Source of the DNA: Primulina eburnea
Lineage: Eukaryota; Streptophyta; Magnoliopsida; Lamiales; Gesneriaceae
Reading direction: 5' to 3'
NCBI RefSeq assembly: GCF_022965805.1
Contig: NW_027330888.1
Coordinates: forward strand, 1-64,000
DNA length: 64,000 nucleotides
The notes under the pieces are model-generated. The model was not told the origin of the DNA. It made no database searches and worked only from the letters and a program-made list of their open reading frames with translations. This document shows, one piece after another, positions 36,861 to 50,304 of this stretch. Each line of letters starts with the position of its first letter. Position 1 is the stretch's first letter. Made by a program: the position numbers and the translations under genes.

Positions 36861-39800
36861 TGACATTTCTATGGACTTTATTTTGGGGTTGCCTAGGACT
36901 AAGAAGGGGAGGGATTCTATTTTTGTTGTTGTGGATAGATTCTCTAAGATGGCACATTTTATAGCTTGTCATAAAACCGATGATGCTTCAAACATTGCGG
37001 ATTTGTTCTTTAGAGAAGTCGTTAGGTTGCATGGCATGCCTAGGACTATTGTTTTCTGGTCGCGATGTTAAATTCTTGAGTTACTTTTGGAATACTTTAT
37101 GGGCTAAACTTGGCACAAAATTGTTGTTTTCTACTACTTGTCATCCTCAAACGATGGACAAACTGAAGTTGTCAATAGAACTTTGGGAACACTTTTGCGT
37201 GCTATTCTTAAAAAGAACTTGGATTGACATTTCTATGGACTTTATTTTGGGTTGCCTAGGACTAAGAAGGGGAGGGATTCTATTTTGTTGTTGTGGATAG
37301 ATTCTCTAAGATGGCACATTTTATAGCTTGTCATAAAACCGATGATGCTTCAAACATTGCGGATTTGTTCTTTAGAGAAGTCGCTAGGTTGCATGGCATG
37401 CCTAGGACTATTGTTTCTCGTCGCAATGTTAGATTTTTGAGTTACTTTTGGAATAATTTATGGGCTAAACTTGGCACAAAATTGTTGTTATCTACTACTT
37501 GTCATTCTCAAACGGGTGGACAAACTGAAGTTGTCAATAGAACTTTGGGAACACTTTTGCGTGCTATTCTTAAAAAGAACTTGGAATGACATTTATCTGG
37601 ACTTTATTTTGGAGTTGCCTAGGCCTAAGAAGAGGAGGGATTCTATTTTTGTAGTTGTGGATAGATTCTCAAAGATGGCACATTTTATAGCTTGTCATGA
37701 AACCGATGATGCTTCAAACATTACGGATTTGTTCTTTAGAGAAGTCGCTAGGTTGCATGGCATGCCTAGGACTATTGTTTCTCGTCGCAATGTTAAATTT
37801 TGAGTTACTTTTGGAATAATTTATGGGCTAAACTTGGCACAAAATTGTTGTTTTCTACTACTTGTCATCCTCAAACGAATGGACAAACTGAAGTTGTCAA
37901 TATAACTTTGGGAACACTTTTGCGTGCTATTCTTAAAAATAACTTGGATTGACATTTCTATGGACTTTATTTTGGGGTTGTTGTGGATAGATTCTCTAAG
38001 ATGGCACATTTTATAGCTTGTCATAAAACCGATGATGCTTCAAACATTGCGGATTTGTTCTTTAGAGAAGTCGCTAGGTTGCATGGCATGCCTAGGACTA
38101 TTGTTTCTCGTCGCAATGTTAAATTTTTGAGTTAATTTTGGAATAATTTATGGGCTCAACTTGGCACAAAATTGTTGTTTTCTACTACTTGTCATCCTCA
38201 AACGGATGGACAAACTGAAGTTGTCAATAGAACTTTGGGAACACTTTTCCGTGTTACTCTTAAAAAGAACTTGGATTGACATTTCTATGGACTTTATTTT
38301 GGGGTTGCCTAGGACTAAGAAGGGGATGTATTCTATTTTTGTTGTTGTGGATAGATTCTCTAAGATGGCACATTTTATAGCTTGTCATAAAACCGATGAT
38401 GCTTCAAACATTGCGGATTTGTTCTTTAGAGAAGTCGCTAGGTTGCATGGCATGCCTAGGACTATTGTTTCTGGGTCGCGATGTTAAATTCTTGAGTTAC
38501 TTTTGGAAGACTTATGGGCTAAACTGGCACAAAATTGTTGTTTTCTACTACTTGTCATCCTCAAACGGATGGACAAACTGAAGTTGTCAATAGAACTTTG
38601 GGAACACTTTTTGCGTGCTATTCTTAAAAAGAACTTGGATTGACATTTCTATGGACTTTATTTTGGGGTTGCCTAGGACTAAGAAAGGGGAGGGATTCTA
38701 TTTTTGTTGTTGTGGATAGATTCTCTAAGATGGCACATTTATAGCTTGTCATAAAACCGATGATGCTTCAAACATTGCGGATTTGTTCTTTAGAGAAGTC
38801 GTTAGGGTTGCATGGCATGACCTAGGACTATTGTTTCTGGTCGCGATGTTAAATTCTTGAGTTACTTTTGGAAAGACTTTATGGGGCTAAACTTGGCACA
38901 AAATTGTTGTTTTCTACTACTTGTCATCCTCAAACGGATGGACAAACTGAAGTTGTCAATAGAACTTTGGGAACACTTTTGCGTGCTATTCTTAAAAAGA
39001 ACTTGGATTGACATTTCTATGGACTTTATTTTGGGTTTGCCTAGGACTAAGAAGGGGAGGGATTCTATTTTGTTGTTGTGGATAGATTCTCTAAGATGGC
39101 ACATTTTATAGCTTGTCATAAACCGATGATGCTTCAAACATTGCGGATTTGTTCTTTAGAGAAGTCGTTAGGTTGCATGGCATGCCTAGGACTATTGTTT
39201 CTCTGTCGCGATGTTAAATTCTTGAGTTACTTTTGGAAGACTTTATGGGCTAAACTTGGCACAAAATTGTTGTTTTCTACTACTTGTCATCCTCAAACGG
39301 ATGGACAAACTGAAGTTGTCAATAGAACTTTGGGAACACTTTTGCGTGCTATTCTTAAAAAGAACTTGGATTGACATTTCTATGGACTTTATTTTGGGGT
39401 TGCCTAGGACTAAGAAGGGGAGGGATTCTATTTTGTTGTTGTGGATAGATTCTCTAAGATGGCACATTTTATAGCTTGTCATAAAACCGATGATGCTTCA
39501 AACATTGCGGATTTGTTCTTTAGAGAAGTCGCTTAGGTTGCATGGCATGCCTAGGACTATTGTTTCTCGTCGCGATGTTAAATTCTTGAGTTACTTTTGG
39601 AAGACTTTATGGGCTAAACTTGGCACAAAATTGTTGTTTTCTACTACTTGTCATCCTCAAACGGATGGACAAACTGAAGTTGTCAATAGAACTTTGGGAA
39701 CACTTTTGCGTGCTATTCTTAAAAAGAACTTGGATTGACATTTCTATGGACTTATTTTGGGGTTGCCTAGGACTAAGAAGGGGAGGAGATTCTATTTTTG

Positions 39801-42800
39801 TTGTTGTGGATAGATTCTCTAAGATGCACATTTATAGCTTGTCATAAAACCGATGATGCTTCAAACATTGCGGATTTGTTCTTTAGAGAAGTCGTTAGGT
39901 TGCATGGCATGCCTAGGACTATTGTTTTCTGGTCGCGATGTTAAATTCTTGAGTTACTTTTGGAAGACTTTATGGGCTAAACTTGGCACAAAATTGTTGT
40001 TTTCTACTACTTGTCATCCTCAAACGGATGGACAAACTGAAGTTGTCAATAGAACTTTGGGAACACTTTTGCGTGCTATTCTTAAAAAGAACTTGGATTG
40101 ACATTTCTATGGACTTTATTTTGGGGTTGCCTAGGACTAAGAAGGGGAGGGATTCTATTTTGTTGTTGTGGATAGATTCTCTAAGATGGCACATTTTATA
40201 GCTTGTCATAAAAACCGATGATGCTTCAAACATTGCGGATTTGTTCTTTAGAGACGTCGCTAGGTTGCTTGGCATGCCTAGGACTATTGTTTCTGGTCGC
40301 GATGTTAAATTATTGAGTTACTTTTGGAAGACTTTATGGGCTGAACTTGGCACAAAATTGTTGTTTTCTACTACTTGTAATCCTCAAACGGATGGACAAA
40401 CTGAATTTGTCAATAGAACTTTGGGAACACTTTTGCGTGCTATTCTTAAAAAGAACTTGGATTGACACTTCTCTGGACTTTATTTTGGAGTTGCCTAGGC
40501 CTAAGAAGAGGAGGGATTCTATTTTTGTAGTTGTGGATAGATTCTCTAAGATGGCACATTTTATAGCTTGTCATGAAACCGATGATGCTTCAAACATTCC
40601 GGATTTGTTCTTTAGAGAAGTCGCTAGGTTGCATGGCATGCCTAGGACTATTGTTTCTCGTCGCAATGTTAAATTTTTGAGTTACTTTTGGAATAATTTA
40701 TGGGCTAAACTTGGCACAAAATTGTTGTTTTCTACTACTTGTCATCCTCAAACAGATGGACAAACTGAAGTTGTCAATAACTTTGGGAACACTTTTGCGT
40801 GCTATTCTTAAAAAGAACTTGGATTGACATTTCTATGGACTTTATTTTGGAGTTGCCTAGGCCTAAGAAGAGGAGGGATTCTATTTTTGTAGTTGTGGAT
40901 AGATTCTCTAAGATGGCACATTTTATAGCTTGTCATGAAACCGATGATGCTTCAAACATTCCGGATTTGTTCTTTAGAGAAGTCGGTATGTTGCATGGCA
41001 TGCCTAGGACTATTTTTTCTCGTCGCAATGTTAAATTTTTGAGTTACTTTTGGAATAATTTATGGGATAAACTTGGCACAAAATTATTGTTTTCTACTAC
41101 TTGTCATCCTCAAACAGATGGACAAACTGAAGTTGTCAATATAACTTTGGTAACACTTTTGCGTGCTATTCTTAAAAAGAACTTGGATTGACATTTCTAT
41201 GGACTTTTTTTTAAGAAGGGGAGGGATTCTATTTTTGTTGTTTGGATAGATTCTCTAAGATGGCACATTTTATAGCTTGTCATAAAACCGATGATGCTTC
41301 AAACATTGCGGATTTGTTCTTTAGAGAAGTCGCTAGGTTGCATGGCATACCTAGGAACTATTGTTTCTGTCGCAATGTTAAATTCTTGAGTTACTTTTGG
41401 AATACTTTATGGGCTAAACTTGGCACAAAATTGTTGTTATTCTACTACTTGTCATTCTCAAACGGGATGGACAAACTGAAGTTGTCAATAGAACTTTGGG
41501 AACACTTTTGCGTGCTATTCTTAAAAAGAACTTGGAATTGACATTTCTATGGACTTTATTTTGGGTTGCCTAGGACTAAGAAGAGGAGGGATTCTATTTT
41601 TGTAGTTGTGGATAGATTCTCTAAAGATGGCACATTTTATAGCTTGTCATGAAACCGATGATGCTTCAAACATTACGGATTTGTTCTTTAGAGAAGTCGC
41701 TAGGTTGCATGGCATGCCTAGGACTATTGTTTCTCGTCGCAATGTTAAATTTTTGAGTTACTTTTGGAATAATTTATGGGCTAAACTTGGCACAAAATTG
41801 TTGTTTTCTACTACTTGTCATCCTCAAACGAATGGACAAACTGAAGTTGTCAATATAACTTTGGGAACACTTTTGCGTGCTATTCTTAAAAATAACTTGG
41901 ATTGACATTTCTATGGACTTTATTTTGGGGTTGTTGTGGATAGATTCTCTAAGATGGCACATTTTATAGCTTGTCATAAAACCGATAATGCTTCAAACAT
42001 TGCGGATTTGTTCTTTAGAGAAGTCGCTAGGTTGCATGGTATTCCTAGGACTATTGTTTCTCGTCGCAATGTTAAATTTTGAGTTACTTTTGGAATAATT
42101 TATGGGCTAAACTTGGCACAAAATTGTTGTTTTCTACTACTTGTCATCCTCAAACGGATTGACAAACTGAAGTTGTCAATAGAACTTTGGGAACACTTTT
42201 CCGTGCTTATTCTTAAAAAGAACTTGGATTGACATTTCTATGGACTTTATTTTGGGGTTGCCTAGGACTAAGAAGGGGAGGGATTCTATTTTTGTTGTTG
42301 TGGATAGATTCTCTAAGATGGCACATTTTATAGCTTGTCATAAAACCGATGATGCTTCAAACATTGCGGATTTGTTCTTTAGAGAAGTCGTTAGGTTGCA
42401 TGGGCATGCCTAGGACTATTGTTTCTGGTCGCGATGTTAAATTCTTGAGTTACTTTTGGAAGACTTATGGGCTAAACTTGGCACAAAATTGTTGTTTTCT
42501 ACTACTTGTCATCTCAAACGGATGGACAAACTGAAGTTGTCAATAGAACTTTGGGAACACTTTTGCGTGCTATTCTTAAAAAAGAACTTGGATTGACTAT
42601 TTCTATGGACTTTATTTGGGTTGCCTAGGACTAAGAAGGGGAGGGTATTCTATTTTTGTTGTTGTGGATAGATTCTCTAAGATGGCACATTTTATAGCTT
42701 GTCATAAAACGATGATGCTTCAAACATTGCGGATTTGTTCTTTAGAGAAGTCGTTAGGTTGCATGGCATGCCTAGGACTATTGTTTCTGGATCGCGATGT

Positions 42801-44745
42801 TAAATTCTTGAGTTACTTTTGGAAGACTTTATGGGCTAAACTTGGCACAAAATTGTTGTTTTCTACTACTTGTCATCCTCAAACGGATGGACAAACTGAA
42901 GTTGTCAATAGAACTTTGGGAACACTTTTGCGTGCTATTCTTAAAAAGAACTTGGATTGACATTTCTCTGGACTTTATTTTGCAGTTGCCTAGGCCTAAG
43001 AAGAGGAGGTATTCTATTTTTGTAGTTGTTGATAGATTCTCTAAGATGGCACATTTTATAGCTTGTCATGAAACCGATGATGCTTCAAACATTACGGATT
43101 TGTTCTTTAGAGAAGACGCTAGGTTGCATGGCATGCCAAGGACTATTGTTTCTCGTCGCAATGTTAAATTTTTGAGTTACTTTTGGAGTAATTTATGGGC
43201 TAAACTTGGCACAAAATTGTTGTTTTCTACTACTTGTCATCCTCAAACGGATGGACAAACTGAAGTTGTCAATATAACTTTGGGAACACTTTTGCGTGCT
43301 ATTCTTAAAAAGAACTTGGATTGACATTTCTATGGACTTTATTTTGGGGTTTTTGTGGATAGATTCTCTAAGATGGTACATTTTATAGCTTGTCATAAAA
43401 CCGATGATGCTTCAAACATTGCGGATTTGTTCTTTAGAGAAGTCGCTAGGTTGCATGGCATGCCTAGGACTATTGTTTCTCGTCGCAATGTTAAATTTTT
43501 GAGTTACTTTTGGAATAATTTATGGGCTAAACTTGGCACAAAATTGTTGTTTTCTACTACTTGTCATCCTCAAACGGATGGACAAACTGAAGTTGTCAAT
43601 AGAACTTTGGGAACACTTTTCCGTGCTATTCTTAAAAAGAACTTGAATTGACATTTCTATGGACTTTATTTTGGGGTTGCCTAGGACTAAGAAGGGGATG
43701 TATTCTATTTTTGTTGTTGTGGATAGATTCTCTAAGATGGCACATTTTATAACTTGTCATAAAACCGATGATGCTTCAAACATTGCGGATTTGTTCTTTA
43801 GAGAAGTCGCTAGGTTTCTTGGCATGCCTAGGACTATTGTTTCTGGTCGCAATGTTAAATTCTTGAGTTACTTTTGGAAGACTTTATGGGCTAAACTTGG
43901 CACAAAATTGTTGTTTTCTACTACTTGTCATCCTCAAACGGATGGACAAACTGAAGTTGTCAATAGAACTTTGGAACACTTTGCGTGCTATTTCTTAAAA
44001 AGAACTTGGGATTGACATTTCTATGGACTTTATTTTGGGTTGCCTAGGACTAAGAAGGGGAGGGATTCTATTTTGTTGTTGTGGATAGATTCTCTAAAGA
44101 TGGACACATTTTATAGCTTGTCATAAAATCGCATGATGCTTCAAACATTGCGGATTTGTTCTTTAGAGAAGTCGCTAGGTTGCATGGCATGACTAGGACT
44201 ATTGTTTCTTGATCGCGATGTTAAATTCTTGAGTTACTTTTGGAATACTTTATGGGCTAAACTTGGCACAAAATTGTTGTTTTCTACTACTTGTCATCCT
44301 CAAACGGAATGGACAAACTGAAGTTGTCAATAGAACTTTGGGAACACTTTTGCGTGCTATTCTTAAAAAAGAACTTGGATTGACATTTCTATGGACTTTA
44401 TTTGGGTTGCCTAGGACTAAGAAAGGGGAGGGGATTCCATTATTGTTGTTGTGGATAGATTCTCTAAGATGGCACATTTTATAGCTTGTCATATAAACCG
44501 ATGATGCTTCAAACATTACGGATTTGTTCTTTAGAGAAGTCGCTAGGTTGCATGGCATGCCAAGGACTATTGTTTCTCGTCGCAATGTTAAATTTTTGAG
44601 TTACTTTTGGAATAATTTATGGGCTAAACTTGGCACAAAATTGTTGTTTTCTACTACTTGTCATCCTCAAACGGATGGACAAACTGAAGTTGTCAATAGA
44701 ACTTTGGGAACACTTTTGCGTGCTATTCTTAAAAAGAACTTGGAT
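36861..44745 (+). repeat. Central-right satellite block with dense single-base indels
   Basis: About 22 monomers of the same family. Many carry one-base insertions or deletions, for example near 37053 (+T), 37153 (-G), 37285 (-T), 38475 (+G), 38741 (-T), 38807 (+G), 38885 (+G), 39533 (+T), 39925 (+T), 41356 (+A), 42402 (+G) and 44314 (+A). Clean stretches (40.24-41.19, 41.65-42.07 and 42.8-43.97 kb) lie between them. Most affected monomers are otherwise close to the G-type consensus. Open frames are therefore short and irregular here. The pattern could be real decay or unpolished consensus. Confidence 0.9.
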
Positions 44746-45344
44746 TGACATTTCTATAGACTTTATTTTGGGGTTGCCTAGGACTAAGAAGGGGATGTAT
44801 TCTATTTTTGTTGTTGTGAATAGATTCTCTAAGATGACACATTTTATAGCTTGTCATAAAACCGATGATGCTTCAAACATTGCGGATTTGTTCTTTAGAG
44901 AAGTCGCTAGGTTGCTTGGTATGCCTAGGACTATTGTTTCTTGTCGCGATGTTAAATTCTTGAGTTACTTTTGGAAGACTTTATGGGCTGAACTTGGCGC
45001 AAAATTGTTGTTTTCTACTACTTGTCATCCTCAAACGGATGGACAAACTGAAGTTGTCAATATAACTTTGGGAACAATTTATAGCTTGTCATAAAACCGA
45101 TGATGCTTCAAACATTGCGGATTTGTTCTTTAGAGAAGTCGTTAGGTTGCTTGGCATGCCTAGGACTATTGTTTCTGGTCGCGATGTTAAATTATTGAGT
45201 TACTTTTGGAAGACTTTATGGGCTGAACTTGGCACAAAATTGTTGTTTTCTACTACTTGTAATCCTCAAACGGATGGACAAACTGAACTTGTCAATAGAA
45301 CTTTGGGAACACTTTTGCGTGCTATTTTTAAAAAGAACTTGGAT

Positions 45345-48300
45345 TGACATTTCTCTGGACTTTATTTTGGAGTTGCCTAGGCCTAAGAAGAGGAGGGATT
45401 ATATATTTGTAGTTGAGGATAGATTCTCTAAGATGGCACATTTTATAGCTTGTCATGAAACCGATGATGCTTCAAACATTACGGATTTGTTCTTTAGAGA
45501 AGTCGCTAGGTTGCTTGGCATGCCTAGGACTATTGTTTCTGGTCGCGATGTTAAATTTTTGAGTTACTTTTGGAAGACTTTATGGGCTAAACTTGGCACA
45601 AAATTGTTGTTTTCTACTACTTGTCATCCTCAAACGGAAGGACAAACTGAAGTTGTCAATAGAACTTTGGGAACACTTTTGCGTGTTATTCTTAAAAAGA
45701 ACTTGGATTGACATTTCTCTGGACTTTATTTTGGAGTTGCCTAGGCCTAAGAAGAGGAGGGATTCTATTTTTGTAGTTGTTGATAGATTCTCTAAGATGA
45801 CACATTTTATAGCTTGTCATGAAACCGATGATGCTTCAAACATTACGGATTTGTTCTTTAGAGAAGTCGCTAGGTTGCATGGCATGCCAAGGACTATTGT
45901 TTCTCGTCGCAATGTTAAATTTTTGAGTTACTTTTGGAATAATTTATGGGCTAAACTTGGCACAAAATTGTTGTTTTCTACTACTTGTCATCCTCAAACG
46001 GATGGACAAACTGAAGTTGTCAATATAACTTTGGGAACACTTTTGCGTGCTATTATTATAAAGAACTTGGATTGACATTTCTATGGACTTTATTTTGGGG
46101 TTGTTGTGGATAGATTCTCTAAGATGGCACATTTTATAGCTTGTCATAAAACCGATGATGCTTCAAACATTGCGGATTTGTTCTTTAGAGAAGTCGCTAG
46201 GTTGCATGGCATGCCTAGGACTATTGTTTCTCGTCGCAATGTTAAATTTTTGAGTTACTTTTGGAATAATTTATGGGCTAAACTTGGCACAAAGATGTTG
46301 TTTTCTACTACTTGTCATCCTCAAACGGATGGACAAACTGAAGTTGTCAATAGAACTTTGGGAACACTTTTCCGTGCTATTCTTAAAAAGAACTTCGATT
46401 GACATTTCTATGGACTTTATTTTGGGGTTGCCTAGGACTAAGAAGGGGATGTATTCTATTTTTGTTGTTGTGGAGAGATTCTCTAAGATGGCACATTTTA
46501 TAGCTTGTCATAAAACCGATGATGCTTCAAACATTGCGGATTTGTTCTTTAGAGAAGTCGCTAGGTTTATTGGCATGCCTAGGACTATTGTTTCTGGTCG
46601 CGATGTTAAATTCTTGATATACTTTTGGAAGACTTTATGGGCTGAACTTGGCACAAAATTGTTGTTTTCTACTACTTGTCATCCTCAAACGGATGGACAA
46701 ACTGAAGTTGTCAATATAACTTTGGGAACATTTTATAGCTTGTCATAAAACCGATGATGCTTTAAACATTGCGGATTTGTTCTTTAGAGAAGTCGCTAGG
46801 TTGCTTGGCATGCCTAGGACTATTGTTTCTGGTCGCGATGTTAAATTCTTGAGTTACTTTTGGAAGACTTTATGGGCTGAACTTGGCACAAAATTGTTGT
46901 TTTCTACTACTTGTCATCCTCAAACGGATGGACAAACTTAAGTTGTCAATAGAACTTTGGGAACACTTTTGCGTGTTATTCTTAAAAAGAACTTGGATTG
47001 ACATTTCTCTGGACTTTATTTTGGAGTTGCCTAGGCCTAAGAAGAGGAGGGATTCTATTTTTGTAGTTGTGGATAGATTCTCAAAGATGGCACATTTTAT
47101 AGCTTGTCATGAAACCGATGATGCTTCAAACATTACGGATTTGTTCTTTAGAGAAGTCGCTAGGTTGCATGGCATGCCTAGGACTATTGTTTCTGGTCGC
47201 GATGTTAAATTCTTGAGTTACTTTTGGAAGACTTTATGGGCTGAACTTGGCACAAAATTGTTGTTTTCTACTACTTGTCATCCTCAAACGGATGGACAAA
47301 CTGAAGTTGTCAATAGAACTTTGGGAACACTTTTGCGTGCTATTCTTAAAAAAAACTTGGATTGACATTTCTCTGGACTTTATTTTGGAGTTGCCTAGGC
47401 CTAAGAAGAGGAGGGATTCTATTTTTGTAGTTGTTGATAGATTCTCTAAGATGGCACATTTTATAGCTTGTCATGAAACCAATGATGCTTCAAACATTAC
47501 GGATATGTTCTTTAGAGAAGTCGCTAGGTTGCATGGCATGCCAAGGACTATTGTTTCTCGTCGCAATGTTAAATTTTTGAGTTACTTTTGGAATAATTTA
47601 TGGGCTAAACTTGGCACAAAATTTTTGTTTTCTGCTACTTGTCATCCTCAAACGGATGGACAAACTGAAGTTGTCAATATAACTTTGGGAACACTTTTGC
47701 GTGCTATTCTTAAAAAGAACTTGGATTGACATTTCTATGGACTTTATTTTGGGGTTGTTGTGGATAGATTCTCTAAGATGGCACATTTTATAGCTTGTCA
47801 TAAAACCGATGATGCTTCAAACATTGCGGATTTGTTCTTTAGAGAAGTCGCTAGGTTGCATGGCATGCCTAGGACTATTGTTTCTCGTCGCAATGTTAAA
47901 TTTTTGAGTTACTTTTGGAATAATTTATGGGTTTAACTTGGCACAAAATTGTTGTTTTCGACTACTTGTCATCCTCAAACGGATGGACAAACTGAAGTTG
48001 TCAATAGAACTTTGGGAACACTTTTGCGTGCTATTCTTAAAAAGAACTTGGATTGACATTTCTATGGACTTTATTTTGGGGTTGCCTAGGACTAAGAAGG
48101 GGATGTATTCTATTTTTGTTTTTGTGGATAGATTCTCTAAGATGACACATTTTATAGCTTGTCATAAAACCGATGATGCTTCAAACATTGCTTATTTGTT
48201 CTTTAGAGAAGTCGCTAGGTTGCTTGGCATGCCTAGGACTATTGTTTCTGGTCGCGATGTTAAATTCTTGAGTTACTTTTGGAAGACTTTATGGGCTGAA

Positions 48301-50304
48301 CTTGGCGCAAAATTGTTGTTTTCTACTACTTGTCATTCTCAAACGGATGGACAAACTGAAGTTGTCAATATAACTCTGGGAACAATTTATAGCTTGTCAT
48401 AAAACCGATGATGCTTCAAACATTGCGGATTTGTTCTTTAGAGAAGTCGCTAGGTTGCTTGGCATGCCTAGGACTATTGTTTCTCGTCGCAATGTTAAAT
48501 TTTTGAGTTACTTTTGGAATAATTTATGGACTAAACTTGGCACAAAATTTTTGTTTTCTACTACTTGTCATCCTCAAACAGATGGACAAACTGAAGTTGT
48601 CAATAGAACTTTGGGAACACTTTTGCGTGCTATTCTTAAAAAGAACTTGGATTGACATTTCTCTGGACTTTATTTTGGAGTTGCCTAGGCCTAAGAAGAG
48701 GAGGGATTCTTTATTTGTAGTTGAGGATAGATTCTCTAAGATGACACATTTTATAGCTTGTCATGAAACCGATGATGCTTCAAACATTACGGATTTGTTC
48801 TTTAGAGAAGTCGCTAGGTTGCATGGTATGCCTAGGACTATTGTTTCTCGTCGCAATGTTAATTTTTTGAGTTACTTTTGGAATAATTTATGGGCTAAAC
48901 TTGGCACAAAATTGTTGTTTTCTACTACTTGTCATCCTCAAACGGATGGACAAACTGAAGTTGTCAATATAACTTTGGGAACACTTTTGCGTGCTATTCT
49001 TAAAAAGAACTTGGATTGACATTTCTCTGGACTTTATTTTGGAGTTGCCTAGGCCTAAGAAGAAGAGGGATTCTATATTTGTAGTTGAGGATAGATTTTC
49101 TAAGATGGCACATTTTATAGCTTGTCATGAAACCGATGATGCTTCAAACATTACGGATTTGTTCTTTAGAGAAGTCGCTAGGTTGCATGGCATGCCTAGG
49201 ACTATTGTTTCTCGTCGCAATGTTAAATTTTTGAGTTACTTTTGGAATAATTTATGGGCTAAACTTGGCACAAAATTGTTGTTTTCTACTACTTGTCATC
49301 CTCAAACGGATGGACAAACTGAAGTTGTCAATATAACTTTGGGAACACTTTTGCGTGCTATTCTTAAAAATAACTTGGATTGACATTTCTATGGACTTTA
49401 TTTTGGGGTTGTTGTGGATAGATTCTCTAATATGGCACATTTTATAGCTTGTCATAAAACCGATGATGCTTCAAACATTGCGGATTTGTTCTTTAGAGAA
49501 GTCGCTAGGTTGCATGGCATGCCTAGGACTATTGTTTCTCGTCGCAATGTTAAATTTTTGAGTTACTTTTGGAATAATTTATGGGCTAAACTTGGCACAA
49601 AATTGTTGTTTTCTACTACTTGTCATCCTCAAACGGATGGACAAACTGAAGTTGTCAATAGAACTTTGGGAACACTTTTCCGTGCTATGCTTAAAAAGAA
49701 CTTGGATTGACATTTCTATGGACTTTATTTTGGGGTTGCCTAGGACTAAGAAGGGGATGTATTCTATTTGTGTTGTTGTGGATAGATTCTCTAAGATGGC
49801 ACATTTTATAGCTTGTCAAAAAACCGATGATGCTTCAAACATTGCGGATTTGTTCTTTAGAGAAGTCGCTAGGTTTCTTGGCATGCCTAGGACTATTGTT
49901 TCTGGTCGCGATGTTAAATTCTTGATATACTTTTGGAAGACTTTATGGGCTGAACTTGGCACAAAATTGTTGTTTTCTACTACTTGTCATCCTCAAACGG
50001 ATGGAAACTGAAGTTGTCAATATAACTTTGGGAACATTTTATAGCTTGTCATAAAACCGATGATGCTTCAAACATTGCGGATTTGTTCTTTAGAGAAGTC
50101 GCTAGGTTGCTTGGCATGCCTAGGACTATTGTTTCTGGTCGCGATGTTAAATTCTTGAGTTACTTTTGGAAGACTTTATGGGCTGAACTTGGCACAAAAT
50201 TGTTGTTTTCTACTACTTGTCATCATCAAACGAATGGACAAACTGCAGTTGTCAATAGAACTTTGGGAACACTTTTGCGTGCTATTCTTAAAAAGAACTT
50301 GGAT
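45345..50304 (+). repeat. Three 1.65-kb HOR units (5 monomers each)
   Basis: Units 45345-46998, 46999-48652 and 48653-50304 each follow 364, 364, 327, 364, 235. The third is two bases short because GGACAAACTG is GGAAACTG near 50003. Internal monomers vary more than in the left block, so these copies are older or less homogenised. Confidence 0.82.

Noticed and set aside
42780..42800. An apparent restored Asp (LDRDVKF) at the second catalytic position
   Set aside because: It arises from a one-base insertion (ctggatcgcg for ctggtcgcg) that breaks the frame; the codon is not a true Asp codon in the monomer frame.
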